Of a stretch of 64,000 nucleotides of DNA, positions 33,518-44,598 are shown piece after piece; positions within the stretch are counted from its first letter, which is position 1; each line of letters starts with the position of its first letter. Both the position numbers and the translations under genes were made by a program. The notes under the pieces are model-generated. The model searched no databases and was not told the DNA's origin. It saw only the letters and a program-made list of their open reading frames with translations. Source of the DNA: Butyriboletus loyo (lineage: Eukaryota > Basidiomycota > Agaricomycetes > Boletales > Boletaceae); assembly GCA_038093515.1 (NCBI GenBank), contig JBBPSI010000036.1, forward strand, positions 103,901-167,900. The letters are read 5' to 3'.

Positions 33518-36395
33518 CTAGGACTCGTATTCCAGACGAGTTCCTGAGTAAGAGGTTCCATGTTCTGGACCAAATTCCTTAAATAAGGAAGAGAATTCCA
33601 ACAGAGATAGGCCTCGAAGAGGACGAGGGGTGGATGGGTGGGCCTGGTGGTAATCACGAATGACATCTTGTGAATTACCCAAATTGGATACTGGCTCCCA
33701 TGTTCGGTCCATTTCGTCGTATCCTCTCCAATGCACTAGATACTCTAATTGCTTCCGCTTCATCCGGGAAGTGACAATGTAATCCACTTCGAATTCCACG
33801 TATCCTTCGTCCGTGACATTGACTGGGTCAGGACGTAAAACCGGTTGCCCTGGCAGGGTTTCCCGATAAGGTTTAACACGTGAAATGTTAACTACCGGAT
33901 GTATACGCATGCTGCTCAGCAGCTGCAATTCGACAGCATTGGGTTTGAGTGATTTGATCTTATATGGACCAATCCATTGCTGTGTGAGTTTCCGTGCGAT
34001 GTACAGTAACTTCAAGTTTTCCGTAGACAGCCACACTCTATCTCCAATTTTGTAATCGGGCGCATCCGATCGTCTATTATCGGCCTGCGATACCATGCGC
34101 TTTCTAGCTTCTTCTAAGGCTTCTTTAACTTCGGCATGTGATTTCCCAGCGGCACGTGTGAAATCTCCGGCAAGCATGTTGGAAGACTTTTCGAAACCGA
34201 CCCGCGGATAATAGTTACGAGTGATAGAGAATGGAATGGTACCAGTGGCGGTGGTAAGGGAATTGTTATGGTTAAACTGGGCGATCTTGATCCAATCGGC
34301 CCATGTTTCTTGTTTCTTTGCCACGTAGGTACGTAAATATTGTTCCATTTCCCTATTTATCCGTTCGGTTTGACCATCGGTTTGAGGATGATATGCCGTT
34401 GAGATTTTCTGGGAAATGCCAAGAAGCTTGCAAAGCTCTGTGGTAAAGTCCGATACAAATTGTGGACCTCGGTCCGAAACTATAGAAATAGGAAGTCCAT
34501 GAATGCACCAAACATTGTCTCTAAATATAATTGCTAACTCCTTAGAAGAGGTAGTCGTTTTGCAAGGAACGTAAACGACTTCTTTGGAGAAGCGATCCAC
34601 TATAGTACAAATGGCATCGAAGCCGTTCAAAAGAGGAAGTCCGGTGACGAAATCTACAGATATGTCTTCCCAAGGGTGACTAGCCGAAGGAAGTGGTAAT
34701 ATTTTACCTGCCGGTGCATTTTGCTTACCCTTCGTGAGGGCGCACACTTGGCAAGATTCTACGTATCGTTTAACGTCCTTTGTGACTCCTGGCCACGTGA
34801 AGTGTTGTGTGAGAAGGTGAGCTGTACGGGGTAAAACTGTAACACCGGCTATAGGAGAGTCATGACATATTTTAAGTAAATCTATTCTAAGTGCCTCCGG
34901 CACAAAGACTTTTTTCTTTTCATTAATAAATACGGATTGTTCCGAATCATAATAGAATCCTGGGTATTCTTTTGTTTTTTCTTTTTCGGATTCTTTTTGT
35001 AATGTATCGTAAAAAGAAGAAGAAAGGGAAACTTTATTAAGGAAAAGGTTCGGGGGAAGTACCGTAATATTGGTATTATGGTCCATAACGGCATCACCGT
35101 GGTCTGCTCGACGCGATAACGCATCTGCTCTGCCATTGGTTGAGCCTGGTTTGTAAACAAATAAATAATTAAATTCTTGAAGAAGTGCATGCCATCGAGC
35201 TTGTCTGCCAGACAGCGTTTGCGGCTTCTTCCAATATTCTAGGTTTTTGTGATCGGTCCAGATTTCAAATCCTTCTCGACCAATAAGATAATGGCGCCAT
35301 TCTTCCAGCGCACGAATAACTGCTAATAGTTCTTTGTCGTAGATTGGGTAATTCCTTTCGGCAGCGTCGAAGGAATGTGACAAAAAGGCACAGGGTCGCC
35401 ACAGGTCGTCTGATCCTTTTACGGAAAGAACTGCGCCAACCGCTATATCCGAGGCATCCGTTTCTACCCGCATCTCCTTGTCTCGATCTGGGTAGGCTAA
35501 AAGCGGAGCCGAAGTGAACTTTTTCTTTAGCGTGTCAAACGCTCTTTGTTCGTCTAAGCCCCATTTGAAAGGGGTATCCTTTTTTGTTAAGTTGTTGAGG
35601 GGTCGGGCAATCTCCGAGAACCCTTCAATAAATCTTCGGTAATAATTGCATAATCCCAGAAACGCTTGAACTTGCTTCAGACGCGAGGGCATAGGCCAGT
35701 CTCGGATGGCATCTGTCTTCTTCGACTGCATTTCAACGCCGTTTCGGGATACAACCATTCCTAAAAAGTCCACTTTATCCGAAGAGAATACGCATTTCTC
35801 CGGTTTTACAAATAAATCGTTTTCTCGAAGGCGCTGGAGTACTTCTTTGACTTTTTCCTCGTGCTCGGCCCTCGTTTTTCCTTTCGTGAATATCATAACG
35901 TCGTCGATATAGATAATGACGCAGGCATACATATCGTTGAAGATGTCGTTCATCATGTTTTGGAACGTGGGAGGGGAATTGGTAAGCCCGAAGTACATGA
36001 CCGTGGGTTCGTAGGCTCCAATGGGCGTGACAAACGCCGCTTTCCACTCATCACCTTCTTTGATACGAATATTATTAAATCCCCATCGGAGATCCAACGC
36101 TGTGAAGATGTCGGCTCCTTTCAACCGATCGATCAACTGCGGAATCAGGGGTAACGGGTAACCGTTTTTAATGGTTCCGTCGTTTAGATAACGATAGTCC
36201 ATGACGAGTCGCTTATCTCCGGTCTTTTTCGGGATAAAGAACACAGGGGCCGTCTGAGGTGATTTGGACGGTCTTATGTAACCCTTCTTGAGTTCTTTTT
36301 CCACAAAACCTCGGATTTGCTCCTGTTCTTCTTCGGACATGGGGATAACGCGACCCTTTTTTGGTACAAAATCGGGTTTGAGATCTTCCTTTCAG
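33518..36395 (-). CDS. pol: Gypsy-C pol: reverse transcriptase, RNase H, integrase, chromodomain
   Basis: An uninterrupted frame of 940 codons from the internal Met at 36340, open upstream to about 36395. RT: VFFIPKKTGDKRLVMDYRYL and the catalytic YIDDVMIF. RNase H: YDKELLAVIRALEEWRHYL and WTDHKNLEYW. Integrase: a His/Cys zinc module ending ESCQVC, then the catalytic residues in SVDFVTGLP, SDRGPQF and HPQTDGQTERINREMEQYL. After the IGPYKIKSL module comes a chromodomain (VEFEVDYIVTSRMKRKQLEY, HWRGYDEMDRTWEPVSNL). The chromodomain in such elements binds methylated histone H3 and steers integration into heterochromatin, which fits the nested block here. It lies in a frame -1 to the protease ORF and is joined to it only through a damaged segment near 36390. 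Confidence 0.92.
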
Positions 36396-37365
36396 GCATT
36401 CTTGCTGCCTCGTCCTCGGAGAATACATCTAAATAGTCGTGGTAAACCTCGGGTACCTTTCCGGCAACCTCTGGTTCTATAGTACAGCAAGAAGTAATGT
36501 TCGAAGATGAAATAGAGTCTCTGATAACACTACAGTAAGGTGAACAATGATTAAATTTAATGGTTTTAAAACGCCAGTCAATGTCTGGGTTATGACGTGC
36601 AAACCAATCGTAACCAATAATCATTTGATGAGAACCAAGAAGAGAGACGTAAGCCTCGATCGATTCGTGGTGCCCATCAATTTCCATAAATAGGTAGGCT
36701 TTGTGCGTAATGCGACCTATGGCTCCTTTAGAGCCGTCTGCATTGATAACCTCCATGGAACGTTCTAATGGTACAGTGTCTATTTTTCTCGTATCACAAT
36801 AATTTTTGTCAATGAAGGTATTGACCGCTCCCGTATCCAGCAAAGCTTTAAGCGAACGAGTTCGCCAAGTAGCATTTGACTGGTAGGTGATTTTCACCAC
36901 CGGGGAGTAATCTCCACCAAACATTAAAGAAGATTTAGGGGATTTATAATTAGAAGAAGAGGGAGATGAAATCGGGGATCTGGTTTTCATTTGTCTCAAA
37001 AGAGAATTAAGCACGCTTTTGTGCGCCGCGCTCCCGTTAGGAGACGCTCTTTCGAGTTTTTCTATAGATAATTCATTCGATTTGATACAGGAATCAAGAA
37101 ATTCGTCCTCTTCACAATCAACTAAACCAGGAACATCCACGCTTACATCCGAAGACGAATTCGCGAATACCGATCCAATCGAAAGTTTAGATTCAGATGG
37201 TACGTAAGAATGTTCATCTGTGTCTACGGAATAGTCCACAAATGTAGATAAGGCAGAGAAAGAATTTGAAAATGAAGAAGAAATATTGTTCAGTCCTCCA
37301 GGTACCCCTACACTAGAAGACTTTTTTATTTTAAAGACCGTGAGGCCTTTTCCTTTGCTTCGCAA
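36274..37365 (-). CDS. Gypsy-C protease ORF
   Basis: About 363 codons in the -1 frame relative to gag. A Ser-rich spacer leads to a retropepsin with the active site LLDTGAVNTFID and the later MIIGYDWFARHNPDIDW. It has no proper start of its own: residues upstream of the overlap are reached by frameshifting at 37329-37335. Near its end the pattern MPERK should run into the conserved link to RT, but a short deletion and change of frame occur at about 36385-36400, so the protein reads into a wrong frame and stops at 36274. Confidence 0.8.
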   Translation of the reverse strand: MRSKGKGLTVFKIKKSSSVGVPGGLNNISSSFSNSFSALSTFVDYSVDTDEHSYVPSESKLSIGSVFANSSSDVSVDVPGLVDCEEDEFLDSCIKSNELSIEKLERASPNGSAAHKSVLNSLLRQMKTRSPISSPSSSNYKSPKSSLMFGGDYSPVVKITYQSNATWRTRSLKALLDTGAVNTFIDKNYCDTRKIDTVPLERSMEVINADGSKGAIGRITHKAYLFMEIDGHHESIEAYVSLLGSHQMIIGYDWFARHNPDIDWRFKTIKFNHCSPYCSVIRDSISSSNITSCCTIEPEVAGKVPEVYHDYLDVFSEDEAARMPERKISNPILYQKRVALSPCPKKNRSKSEVLWKKNSRRVT

Positions 37366-38534
37366 GCGAAGACGTCTGCCCAGTATGCTCGGGCGTCATC
37401 TCCCATGTATGCGGCACGCTGGGAGATTTCTTGTTGCGGTGCTCCAACCGCTGGTGGTGCCGGTAACGGCCTTGACTGATATGAGGAATTAGGAGGGGTT
37501 ACCTCCGCGGAATTTACTTGAACCCATCCTTGGACGTAGGTTCCGTCGGCCTGTTGTATCCACTGCTGCCTTACTTTCGGGCGCGGTGTGGTTCCAGGTT
37601 TGTCCCGACGGTTCGGGTTCTGAGGGCAGTTAGGGCGGATGTGTCCGGCTTGCCCACAGCCGAAACACGTTCTGGTCTCAGGGCCAGATTGTTGTGCGGA
37701 TAGATCCATTGGGGCTCCGCGGCCCGGTTGAGTTCCGACTGGTGTGAAGCCAGGAGGAGGTCCTTTGGGAGGAGGGTAACCTCTTTGGGGCTGCTGCGTA
37801 TACGGCCTCCATTGCCGCGCTTGCCCCGTTCCCCTCTCTGCGTACATCTGTTCGAAGGACCTTCCTGTCCTCCTGAACTCCTCAACCAAATTGTTGAAGT
37901 CCTCTAGCACGTCTTCTGAGCATGAGAGAAATACTTGTTTGTAGATCTCATATTTGACAGCTCTTTTTAGGAGCTCAATGGCGTGCTTGGGTTCACACTC
38001 AGATTGCCGGTAAAGGACTTTGAACCTTTCTAAGAAGGTGTCGATTTGTTGTTGGCCTTGGGTAAGGGCGGCCAATTTCCTTAGTGCCTGATGAGCAAGC
38101 ACGTCGATCTGGAAGTGGCCCCTGATCATGGCCTGTAGGTACTCCCATTCTGGCCAAGCCAGATCCTTCTTTCTCCCTTTAGATCTGTCGAGAGGATCTA
38201 TGTATTTTTCCTCTTCCAAGACGTAATCCTCCAAAACGAGTTGAGAGAAGTCTTGGCCTTTGCCCTTAATGCGGCTAAGAACCGCCACCATTCGGAGTTT
38301 ATCGGTTTTCCAGGTGTTGACGGACACCCAGACTTTGAGGGAAGTCCACCAGTGGTGGAACTTTTCTCTGTCGCCGTCCCATTCTCCTGGGTCAGCAACT
38401 TTTTTAGAAATTCCTCCTTGGGTATCTTTTTCCAACCACTGCGCGAAGAGGGCGCGCAATGTTTGGTCGTCGTAGACGGCGGCGGGTACATAGTCGGTGG
38501 GAGCGGGGGCGTAAGACGGACCGGGATCAGACAT
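37326..38534 (-). CDS. gag: Gypsy-C Gag
   Basis: 402 residues, ATG at 38534, stop UAA at 37326-37328. The central part is the helical capsid region of Ty3/gypsy Gag (KVADPGEWDGDREKFHHWW, HFQIDVLAHQALRKLAALTQ). A basic, Pro-rich tail contains one canonical CCHC knuckle (CFGCGQAGHIRPNC, C-x2-C-x4-H-x4-C). The frame is intact. The stop directly follows a slippery heptamer, so most translation should end here and a minority continue into protease. Confidence 0.9.
   Translation of the reverse strand: MSDPGPSYAPAPTDYVPAAVYDDQTLRALFAQWLEKDTQGGISKKVADPGEWDGDREKFHHWWTSLKVWVSVNTWKTDKLRMVAVLSRIKGKGQDFSQLVLEDYVLEEEKYIDPLDRSKGRKKDLAWPEWEYLQAMIRGHFQIDVLAHQALRKLAALTQGQQQIDTFLERFKVLYRQSECEPKHAIELLKRAVKYEIYKQVFLSCSEDVLEDFNNLVEEFRRTGRSFEQMYAERGTGQARQWRPYTQQPQRGYPPPKGPPPGFTPVGTQPGRGAPMDLSAQQSGPETRTCFGCGQAGHIRPNCPQNPNRRDKPGTTPRPKVRQQWIQQADGTYVQGWVQVNSAEVTPPNSSYQSRPLPAPPAVGAPQQEISQRAAYMGDDARAYWADVFACEAKEKASRSLK
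37329..37335 (-). promoter_or_regulatory. Candidate -1 ribosomal frameshift site (U UUA AAA)
   Basis: On the minus strand the last two gag codons are UUA AAA preceded by U, giving the canonical X XXY YYZ heptamer, followed at once by UAA. Slipping back one base places the ribosome in the protease frame (F-K-I-K-K-S-S-S). Confidence 0.7.
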
Positions 38535-39310
38535 CCTCTTTTGGTCGTCGTCTGGGAAATCCGTAGAGTATTCGGAACCCAGTTTGGTAATTGGAAATTA
38601 AAGAAGTCGGGGGTGGAGGAAAGGGGGTGATTTTTGAATCTTCTTCGGCAACCTTTTCTTCGGCTGAACCGGCTTCTTCGGCAAAAAACAAAAAGAAAAC
38701 TACGAGGTATAAAGACCCTTACTGTCTCCTATCTTCCAAGGTGACTCTGGGGGACTCTACAACAAGTAGAACGTAAAAAGTATTTCTTCGAACGGAGGTA
38801 GTATCTCCGACGAAGCTTTGTCCGGTAATGGACGAGAACGGGTAAAGACTTAGTTACGACTAATTGACAAATTTTGAAAGAATTTTTCTGGGTTCTACCT
38901 CCCGTGTTACCACAGGGACTACGGTTTGGGAATGACTCAGCCAAAGGGATTTGGGGGTCCCTAAGTCGTCCTTCGCAAATTGGGCACGACCCCAACGCGG
39001 ACTATCAACTCCAAGGGAGCGACGGAGAATGAATTTTACAAGTATTTACGCGAGACACAAAATCTACCCTTCCAAGGGGTTCCCCTAAAAGCGGCGGGGG
39101 CAATCCGAAATGAAAACTGCGGAACGTGCAGTAACGGCTCTAAACCCTGAGCACCGGGTTATCCCGTAAGAGGGAAGTTCTGCTCCGTCAAGTGGAGGCC
39201 TACTGGTATGTGCGGATAGGGAAACGAAACGGGTACGCTATTGGCCAAACGCCGACAAGCACGCTACCCCTACCCTGGGGACCGGGTGTGTATCTGAAGT
39301 TTTAACCAAG

Positions 39311-39827
39311 TGTAACGATAGCAACGCACGGTCGAATGCCAGTACGAATACGATGCCACAAGCGGTCCACAACAGTCGCAGCTCTACACAAAGAACTGGC
39401 AGATGTAAACTGGAGTCTCAACTTAATCCTCAACTGTTGCCAGCGAATAGACAAGTGGTTAAAACTAGGGAATCCTAGTCTAACCACGAGCCCTTTTATA
39501 TTGTACAAGGATGCGCACAGACCATGCTGTGCGTGAGATGAACTACTATACATGGATAGACTAAAGAAGAGAAGCGCAACGGTGATTAACCACACGAGGC
39601 GCGGGGATCATAAAGAAGAGAAGTAAACGGAGATTAAATACATGTGTCGTGACGTCATAGAGTCTAGGCCTGGTCTAGGCCATGACATCATATGCTTAGT
39701 CAGCAAGAGATCACATGTAAGTTCCCACGATCACGTGCACTATGTCACGTGACCTTTGAAAGTGAAATCGACTAAGTCCGAAGTGAAAGTGTACAAAGTG
39801 TACGAATAAAATGTTATGATTATAACA
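39311..39827 (-). repeat. 5' LTR of Gypsy-C (promoter LTR)
   Basis: 517 bp, the same ends as the 3' LTR. On the minus strand TATAAAAG at 39500-39493 is the likely TATA box. The leader from 39310 down to gag at 38534 is about 775 nt with no long ORF. Confidence 0.92.
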
Positions 39828-39832
39828 GCTAG

Positions 39833-41202
39833 CTGATTCTTTCATCATTGCTTTACACCTTGTTTCTCAGGACCATGACTTGACCTTACAATGGCATTCA
39901 CCTACTCACCACCATGCCTTGTCAATTAGATTGACTTCTCACCCAAGTCCTTCTAACTTACAAGAGATTAGTGAACGTTCTAGGCCATCTCAAAGAGTTG
40001 AGCACCATTGTCATCGCTCCTCTTCATATTTTCCTGCTCTGCACCACATCCGTTTTCGCACTCCTTCTCCACCACCTCCATACAATTGTCGTCACCCTCA
40101 CACTCCCAATAACTCCATTGAGATCAATGTGTTAGACCTCGACAATATCTTTGGACTTGCAAATCAACCACCAAATCCTACCAACAATATCATTGTACAT
40201 GACCAGAGTGGCCTCAGCAACACCATCCCTTCTGTACCCACCATCGGAGTTGTTGCAGAGCCCAGTCCCAGAGCTGGACCCTCATCCAACCATCGTAGGG
40301 CCCAGTCCCTTCTACCAACCAGGATACATGATGCTTCCACCAGCAAACCACCGTCCTATGGAATCACTATCGCCACTGACCAAGGAATCCATCGTCTACC
40401 CGATGATGTTACAATCATTCCCTGGCCAGATGGAACCAACAAGCTTGTTCGTCGTCAAGACAGAACAGTAAATCCTGAGCCTCCTATCAGAGGAGCTAGA
40501 AGAACTCAACCCCAACAACACCGCAGACCTCCTCATCCCAAACCTCGTAATTGATTGATTGGTTCCAAGGACATCCGAAGTTTTTTTCCAACAGAATCAC
40601 TTCCGAAATACGGATCTGATCTTTGGAGGTCGGTCCCCTCAAACCCATTGACTGGATTGATGAGGAAGGTCACCACCACTGTTGCAAGGTCAAATACATA
40701 CAATCACATTCCTTCCTTCACGAACCCCTGCACTCTATCTATGAGAACACAGGCTTTCCTCTTCTCACCCCCTCCTACGATGTGACACCAGACGTTCTCC
40801 TTCAAAACCATGGTTTCGAAATGTTTTGTCGATCCCAATACCCAACAATAGACGAAATGAAGGAACGACTTGTCCCTTTCTACAATAAATTGTCTCCTTT
40901 CAAAGGATTCGACAAGGACACACTTTGGAACACAACTCTTGCAGCACAAGACTTGTCACTATTCAACAGAAATTATCCAACTGTTGACAATCATGGGCAC
41001 ATCAAAGCCTATGACTATTCCAGGTGACCTGCGGAGTTCTTCGAAGTCAGCGAAGAACACTTCAGAAATTGGGACGTACCGACACGAAGGAGGTGGAATG
41101 AGATACAGGATAGGATTTGGAGGACAAGGTTCCACCAGCTCCACCCTTGCTTCTGCAAGAATCACATTGAATTAGAAGCTTCTGATCTTCTGTTCAAGTT
41201 TG
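39833..41202 (+). pseudogene. Copia-1 pre-gag region, first part
   Basis: Collinear with Copia-2 at about 63420-62050 (minus). Two frames look protein-like. One carries SIEINVLDLDNIFGLA and PSYGITIATDQGIHRLPDDV. A second, entered near 40440, carries EVGPLKPIDWIDEEG, NTGFPLLTPSYDVTPDVLL and QYPTIDEMKERLVPFYNK. No domain is recognised. A TGA at about 40616 and another at 41025 interrupt the second frame. The first TGA is shared with Copia-2. Confidence 0.6.
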
Positions 41203-42022
41203 TGTTACGCTGGTGTGCGAAACAACTAGCAACGAGCACTTGAATAGGGGCTCGAGCCTAATCGGGAAGAATGCCGACTTGCGTAGACGACGCTATTGGG
41301 CTTCTGCAAAGCTAGTGTCGGCGAGATATCATGTGGTGGCGACCAGACGAGATCGAGCAGGCTCTAATCGGCTTTATCAGCAGAGAGGGTATATTGCTAG
41401 ATTGCTAGGCACTTGGTAGATGCGTAGAATTAGCTAGAGAGCTCATACTAGTCTAAGTACATGCATATATACTAATAGATACTTGTGCACAGACCGAGCT
41501 GTGCATGGCAGCGAGGGCAAAGGGTTATGAGTCGCGTCGAGTCATAACGGTGAAATAAAGAAGCGGCAAAGTGCCAGTAACGAGGGAGCGAAGCTCCGAG
41601 CAAGATGGCGACATCGTCAGCGAATGAGAAGAGCTGAAGGCGAAGTGATGATGTCCATGAGGCAGGCCCCACAGGGCAAAGGGGACACGAGTAGCGGAGA
41701 CCTTGGATATGGGTCTCGGCGCGCTAGTCAAGACGCGTTGTAATCTAGTCACGTGCTAGTCACGTGATGTAACAAATGTCATTGGATAAAGAACAAGAGG
41801 ACACGACAGCTCAGCTGTGAGTCCGGCCTGACAGGGTGACGACATAGGGGCTATCTCAGTGTAGCAGCACTGAGACTTGCAGAAAGACTGGGGAAGTGGA
41901 TAACGTCCACTAGGCGACTAGGGAGCGGGCAATGGGCAGCATCGCGAGACAGCGGGGGCGGCGGGGACGCGTAAGCGTGGGAAAACGAGTGGCAGGGTAC
42001 GCTTAGGGGTAAAACTGTAACA
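41203..42022 (+). repeat. Solo LTR, family D
   Basis: 820 bp, TGTTACGCTGGTGTGCG to AACTGTAACA, flanked by GTTTG (41198-41202 and 42023-42027). Its first 11 bases and its last six equal those of family B, so the two families are related. It contains the doubled motif CACGTGCTAGTCACGTGA near 41750-41767. Confidence 0.9.
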
Positions 42023-42027
42023 GTTTG

Positions 42028-43439
42028 CTTACAAACTCGCTGCAGAGCAGCAAGACATCGCTGATGATTTGGCACACAATGTCCGACACTTACAACAAGA
42101 TCTCAGACAACTCCAGACAGATCTTGCAAACTGTCAAGAGTCAGATTGAAGCAATCATCACGAATACCAGGAGATTGGAGTTGAGGCTGGAGGAAGACAA
42201 AGAAGTCGAACTCCTGCAGAACATTGAGTTCTGGGACGACTTTCACCTCCTAGTAACCAACGTGGACCTAGCCAGCTGTGAGCCACACTGTTATAATCAT
42301 AACATTTATTCGTACACCTTCATTTTGGACTTAGTCGTTTTGCTCCAACATTCAACTTCAAAGGTCACGTGACATAGCACACGTGATCGTGGGAACTTAC
42401 ATGTGATCTCCTGCTGACTAAGCATATGATGTCATGGCCTAGACCAGGCCTAGACTCTATGACGTCACGACACATGTATTTAATCTCCGTTTACTTCTCT
42501 TCTTTTTGATCCCCGCGCCTCGTGTGGTTAATCACTGTTGCGCTTCTCTTCTTTAGTCTAGCCATGTATAGTAGTTCATCTCACGCACAGCATGGTCTGT
42601 GCGCATCTCTGTATAATATATAAAGGCTCGTGGTTAGACTAGGATTCCCTAGTTTTAACCACTTGTCTATTCGCTGGCAACAGTTGAGGATTAAGTTGAA
42701 GCTCCAGTCTTATACCTGCCAGGTACTTGTGTATACCTGCAACTGTAGTGGACCGCTTGTGGCTTGGTATTCGTGCTAGCATTCGACTGCATGTTGCCTT
42801 CGCAACACACATGGGACCTCACCCTCATTGGTCCTATCAGGACCTCTCTACATCAGAAACGTCAGGCTCAAGCAAGGTCCACTTCTCTCTAGACATACAC
42901 TTACCTTTCTTCACATGTATACCATACCGGAGGATTATGCACAAGTTCTCCTTCCATATGGACAAATTTCTCCTTCTATTTACATTTCACACTCTGACTC
43001 TACTGTAAAATTCTCTAGTGGAAAAATAAATAATCCACACTGGTTTCCCAACATATGATATGAGGAATTTGAAGCAATATGTGCTGCCTCGGCACCACCG
43101 CTATCTGCTCTTCCTCAAGGGATCCCAGAGAGTAATTTACATGGAGTTGAAACAGGAGAACATGTGACAGAAGGAAGTTATCTCTCGAACGTTGGTCTTG
43201 GAGAAGGGTCTAATGACTTAGGAGGAGATTTTCATTATGATGAAAATGGATACTTGGTACAAGAAACATCGGAAAAGGGACCTTCGGAACCATCTAGGTT
43301 TTATACACCAGTGGTTAATCCGATAGGTCTTCCCTCACGTTCACCTTCTCCTATTTCTAATCCTTCAATTCTAAATGCTGACAAAGCTTTCTCTTCTTTT
43401 GATCAGTTCATCTTCGGATTTTTGTTTTAAACAATTATC
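42028..43439 (+). pseudogene. Copia-1 pre-gag region, second part
   Basis: The part outside the solo LTR at 42289-42807 continues the pre-gag reading with a coiled-coil-like stretch (QILQTVKSQIEAIITNTRRL, LRLEEDKEVELLQNIEFWDD), then HMYTIPEDYAQVLLPYGQIS and an acidic end (DLGGDFHYDENGYLVQET) finishing just before gag at 43430. It matches Copia-2 at about 62030-61158. Function unknown. Confidence 0.55.
42289..42807 (-). repeat. Solo LTR, family C (inverse orientation)
   Basis: 519 bp. On the plus strand TGTTATAATCAT to TTCGCAACA, i.e. opposite to the LTR strand used at 32991. Flanks are CACAC and CACAT, a 5-bp duplication with one later change. Confidence 0.85.
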
Positions 43440-44121
43440 ATGTCGCTCCCCACCGTATCAGAATTCAATATCAACGCCCAAATCCAGCAGAGACTTCCTG
43501 TCCTGACTGGAGCAGAAAACTATACAGCCTGGTCTCGTCAAATGAGACACGCTCTCACCATAATCAGTGTCTGGTCGATAGTAGATGGTACTTCTGAGTA
43601 CCACAATCAGACTGCAGCTGACCAGCAGAAGTGGATCTCACTGGACAAGCGCTCTGTTGGCATGCTTGCCATCTACATCTCTCCAGAACTCCAACATGCA
43701 GTCAACTACGACTACTCTCCATCACTCTATGACGCTGCTGGTCAAATAATTCCAGAAAATGTCAATATCTCTGTTGCCAAAACTCTTTTGGACTTCCTGC
43801 ATGACACCTATGCAATCACGGGCATTACAGGACAATTTTTCCTGTTTCACCAAGCCATGAACATTTGAGTTCATGAAGCTAACACCATTGCTGGTCTCAT
43901 GTCCTTAACAGACACTTTCCACAAAATGGAAGCAGCAGGATTAAGCCTTCCCAACAACTTCTGATCCATGATCTTGCTCACCAAGTTACTGAAATCATTC
44001 AAACCTCTGGTGTCCAACATCATCCACAACACTAATGTTCACCAATTTACACCGAATGTTATCATTCCCATGATTACCCACAAGCTACAACTTCGTGCTG
44101 GCACTGGCCAGATCCCTTATC
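43440..44121 (+). pseudogene. Copia-1 gag, 5' part
   Basis: It starts ATGTCGCTCCCC (MSLPTVSEF) and is nearly identical in protein to Copia-2 Gag (QQRLPVLTGAENYTAWSRQM, ADQQKWISLDKRSVGMLAIY). TGA codons at 43866-43868 and 43962-43964 stand where Copia-2 has CGA (Arg). The frame is then cut by Gypsy-B at 44122 and resumes at 52195. Confidence 0.85.
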
Positions 44122-44547
44122 TGTTACGCTGGGCGCTAACAACTAGAACAGTGAGGAGGCACTCTGGAGTGGCCTCAAGACTCGTGAAGTGTTTCTGAGC
44201 TGGGTCTCAGACTATGTCTTAGTGCGCACACTAAGAGTCTGGAAGGGAACTAATTGCTAGCAGGTATCTGCGTAGAACTAGATAATGTACATGGTGTAAA
44301 GACCGAGTCTTTATACTACTGGGGTCTGCGCACAGACCATGTCCCTAATTGAGTCGCGAGAAGGAACGTACAAATGAGGAAGGAATATTCCAGAGGATTC
44401 TGGAGTACGAAAGAAAGCGCGTCCGTGCGCGGGAAGTGATGACTAAGCTAGAGCGGTTCATACTGCTCAAAGGGCACTAGCAAAAGGCTAGGTGAGTGAA
44501 GTAGTCCAAGTGGTAATGGGTGGAAAAAGTATACCACTACCGTAACA
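44122..44547 (-). repeat. 3' LTR of Gypsy-B
   Basis: 426 bp, plus-strand TGTTACGCTGGGCGC to CTACCGTAACA. The polypurine tract GGGAAGGGGG lies beside it on the minus strand (about 44551-44560). Confidence 0.92.
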
Positions 44548-44598
44548 TTACCCCCTTCCCATGGTGGAGGCTCTGACTCCACGACTTGAAAACTCCCT

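Larger units (their letters stand above)
32991..39827 (-). mobile_element. Gypsy-C: complete Ty3/gypsy chromovirus
   Basis: A 6837-bp element, inserted in Copia-1 antisense to it, with 517-bp LTRs at both ends and the target duplication GCTAG (32986-32990, 39828-39832). Genes read leftward: gag, protease, then RT-RNase H-integrase with a chromodomain. A hand count finds about 20 differences between the two LTRs (about 96% identity), so it is moderately old. The polypurine tract is a run of eight G plus AAG on the minus strand beside the left LTR (33508-33518). The gag-protease joint is a -1 frameshift. The protease-RT joint is damaged. Confidence 0.93.

Noticed and set aside
33518..39300. Long plus-strand frames opposite Gypsy-C and Gypsy-B pol
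   Set aside because: They mirror the strongly coding minus strand, have no domains and change frame freely.
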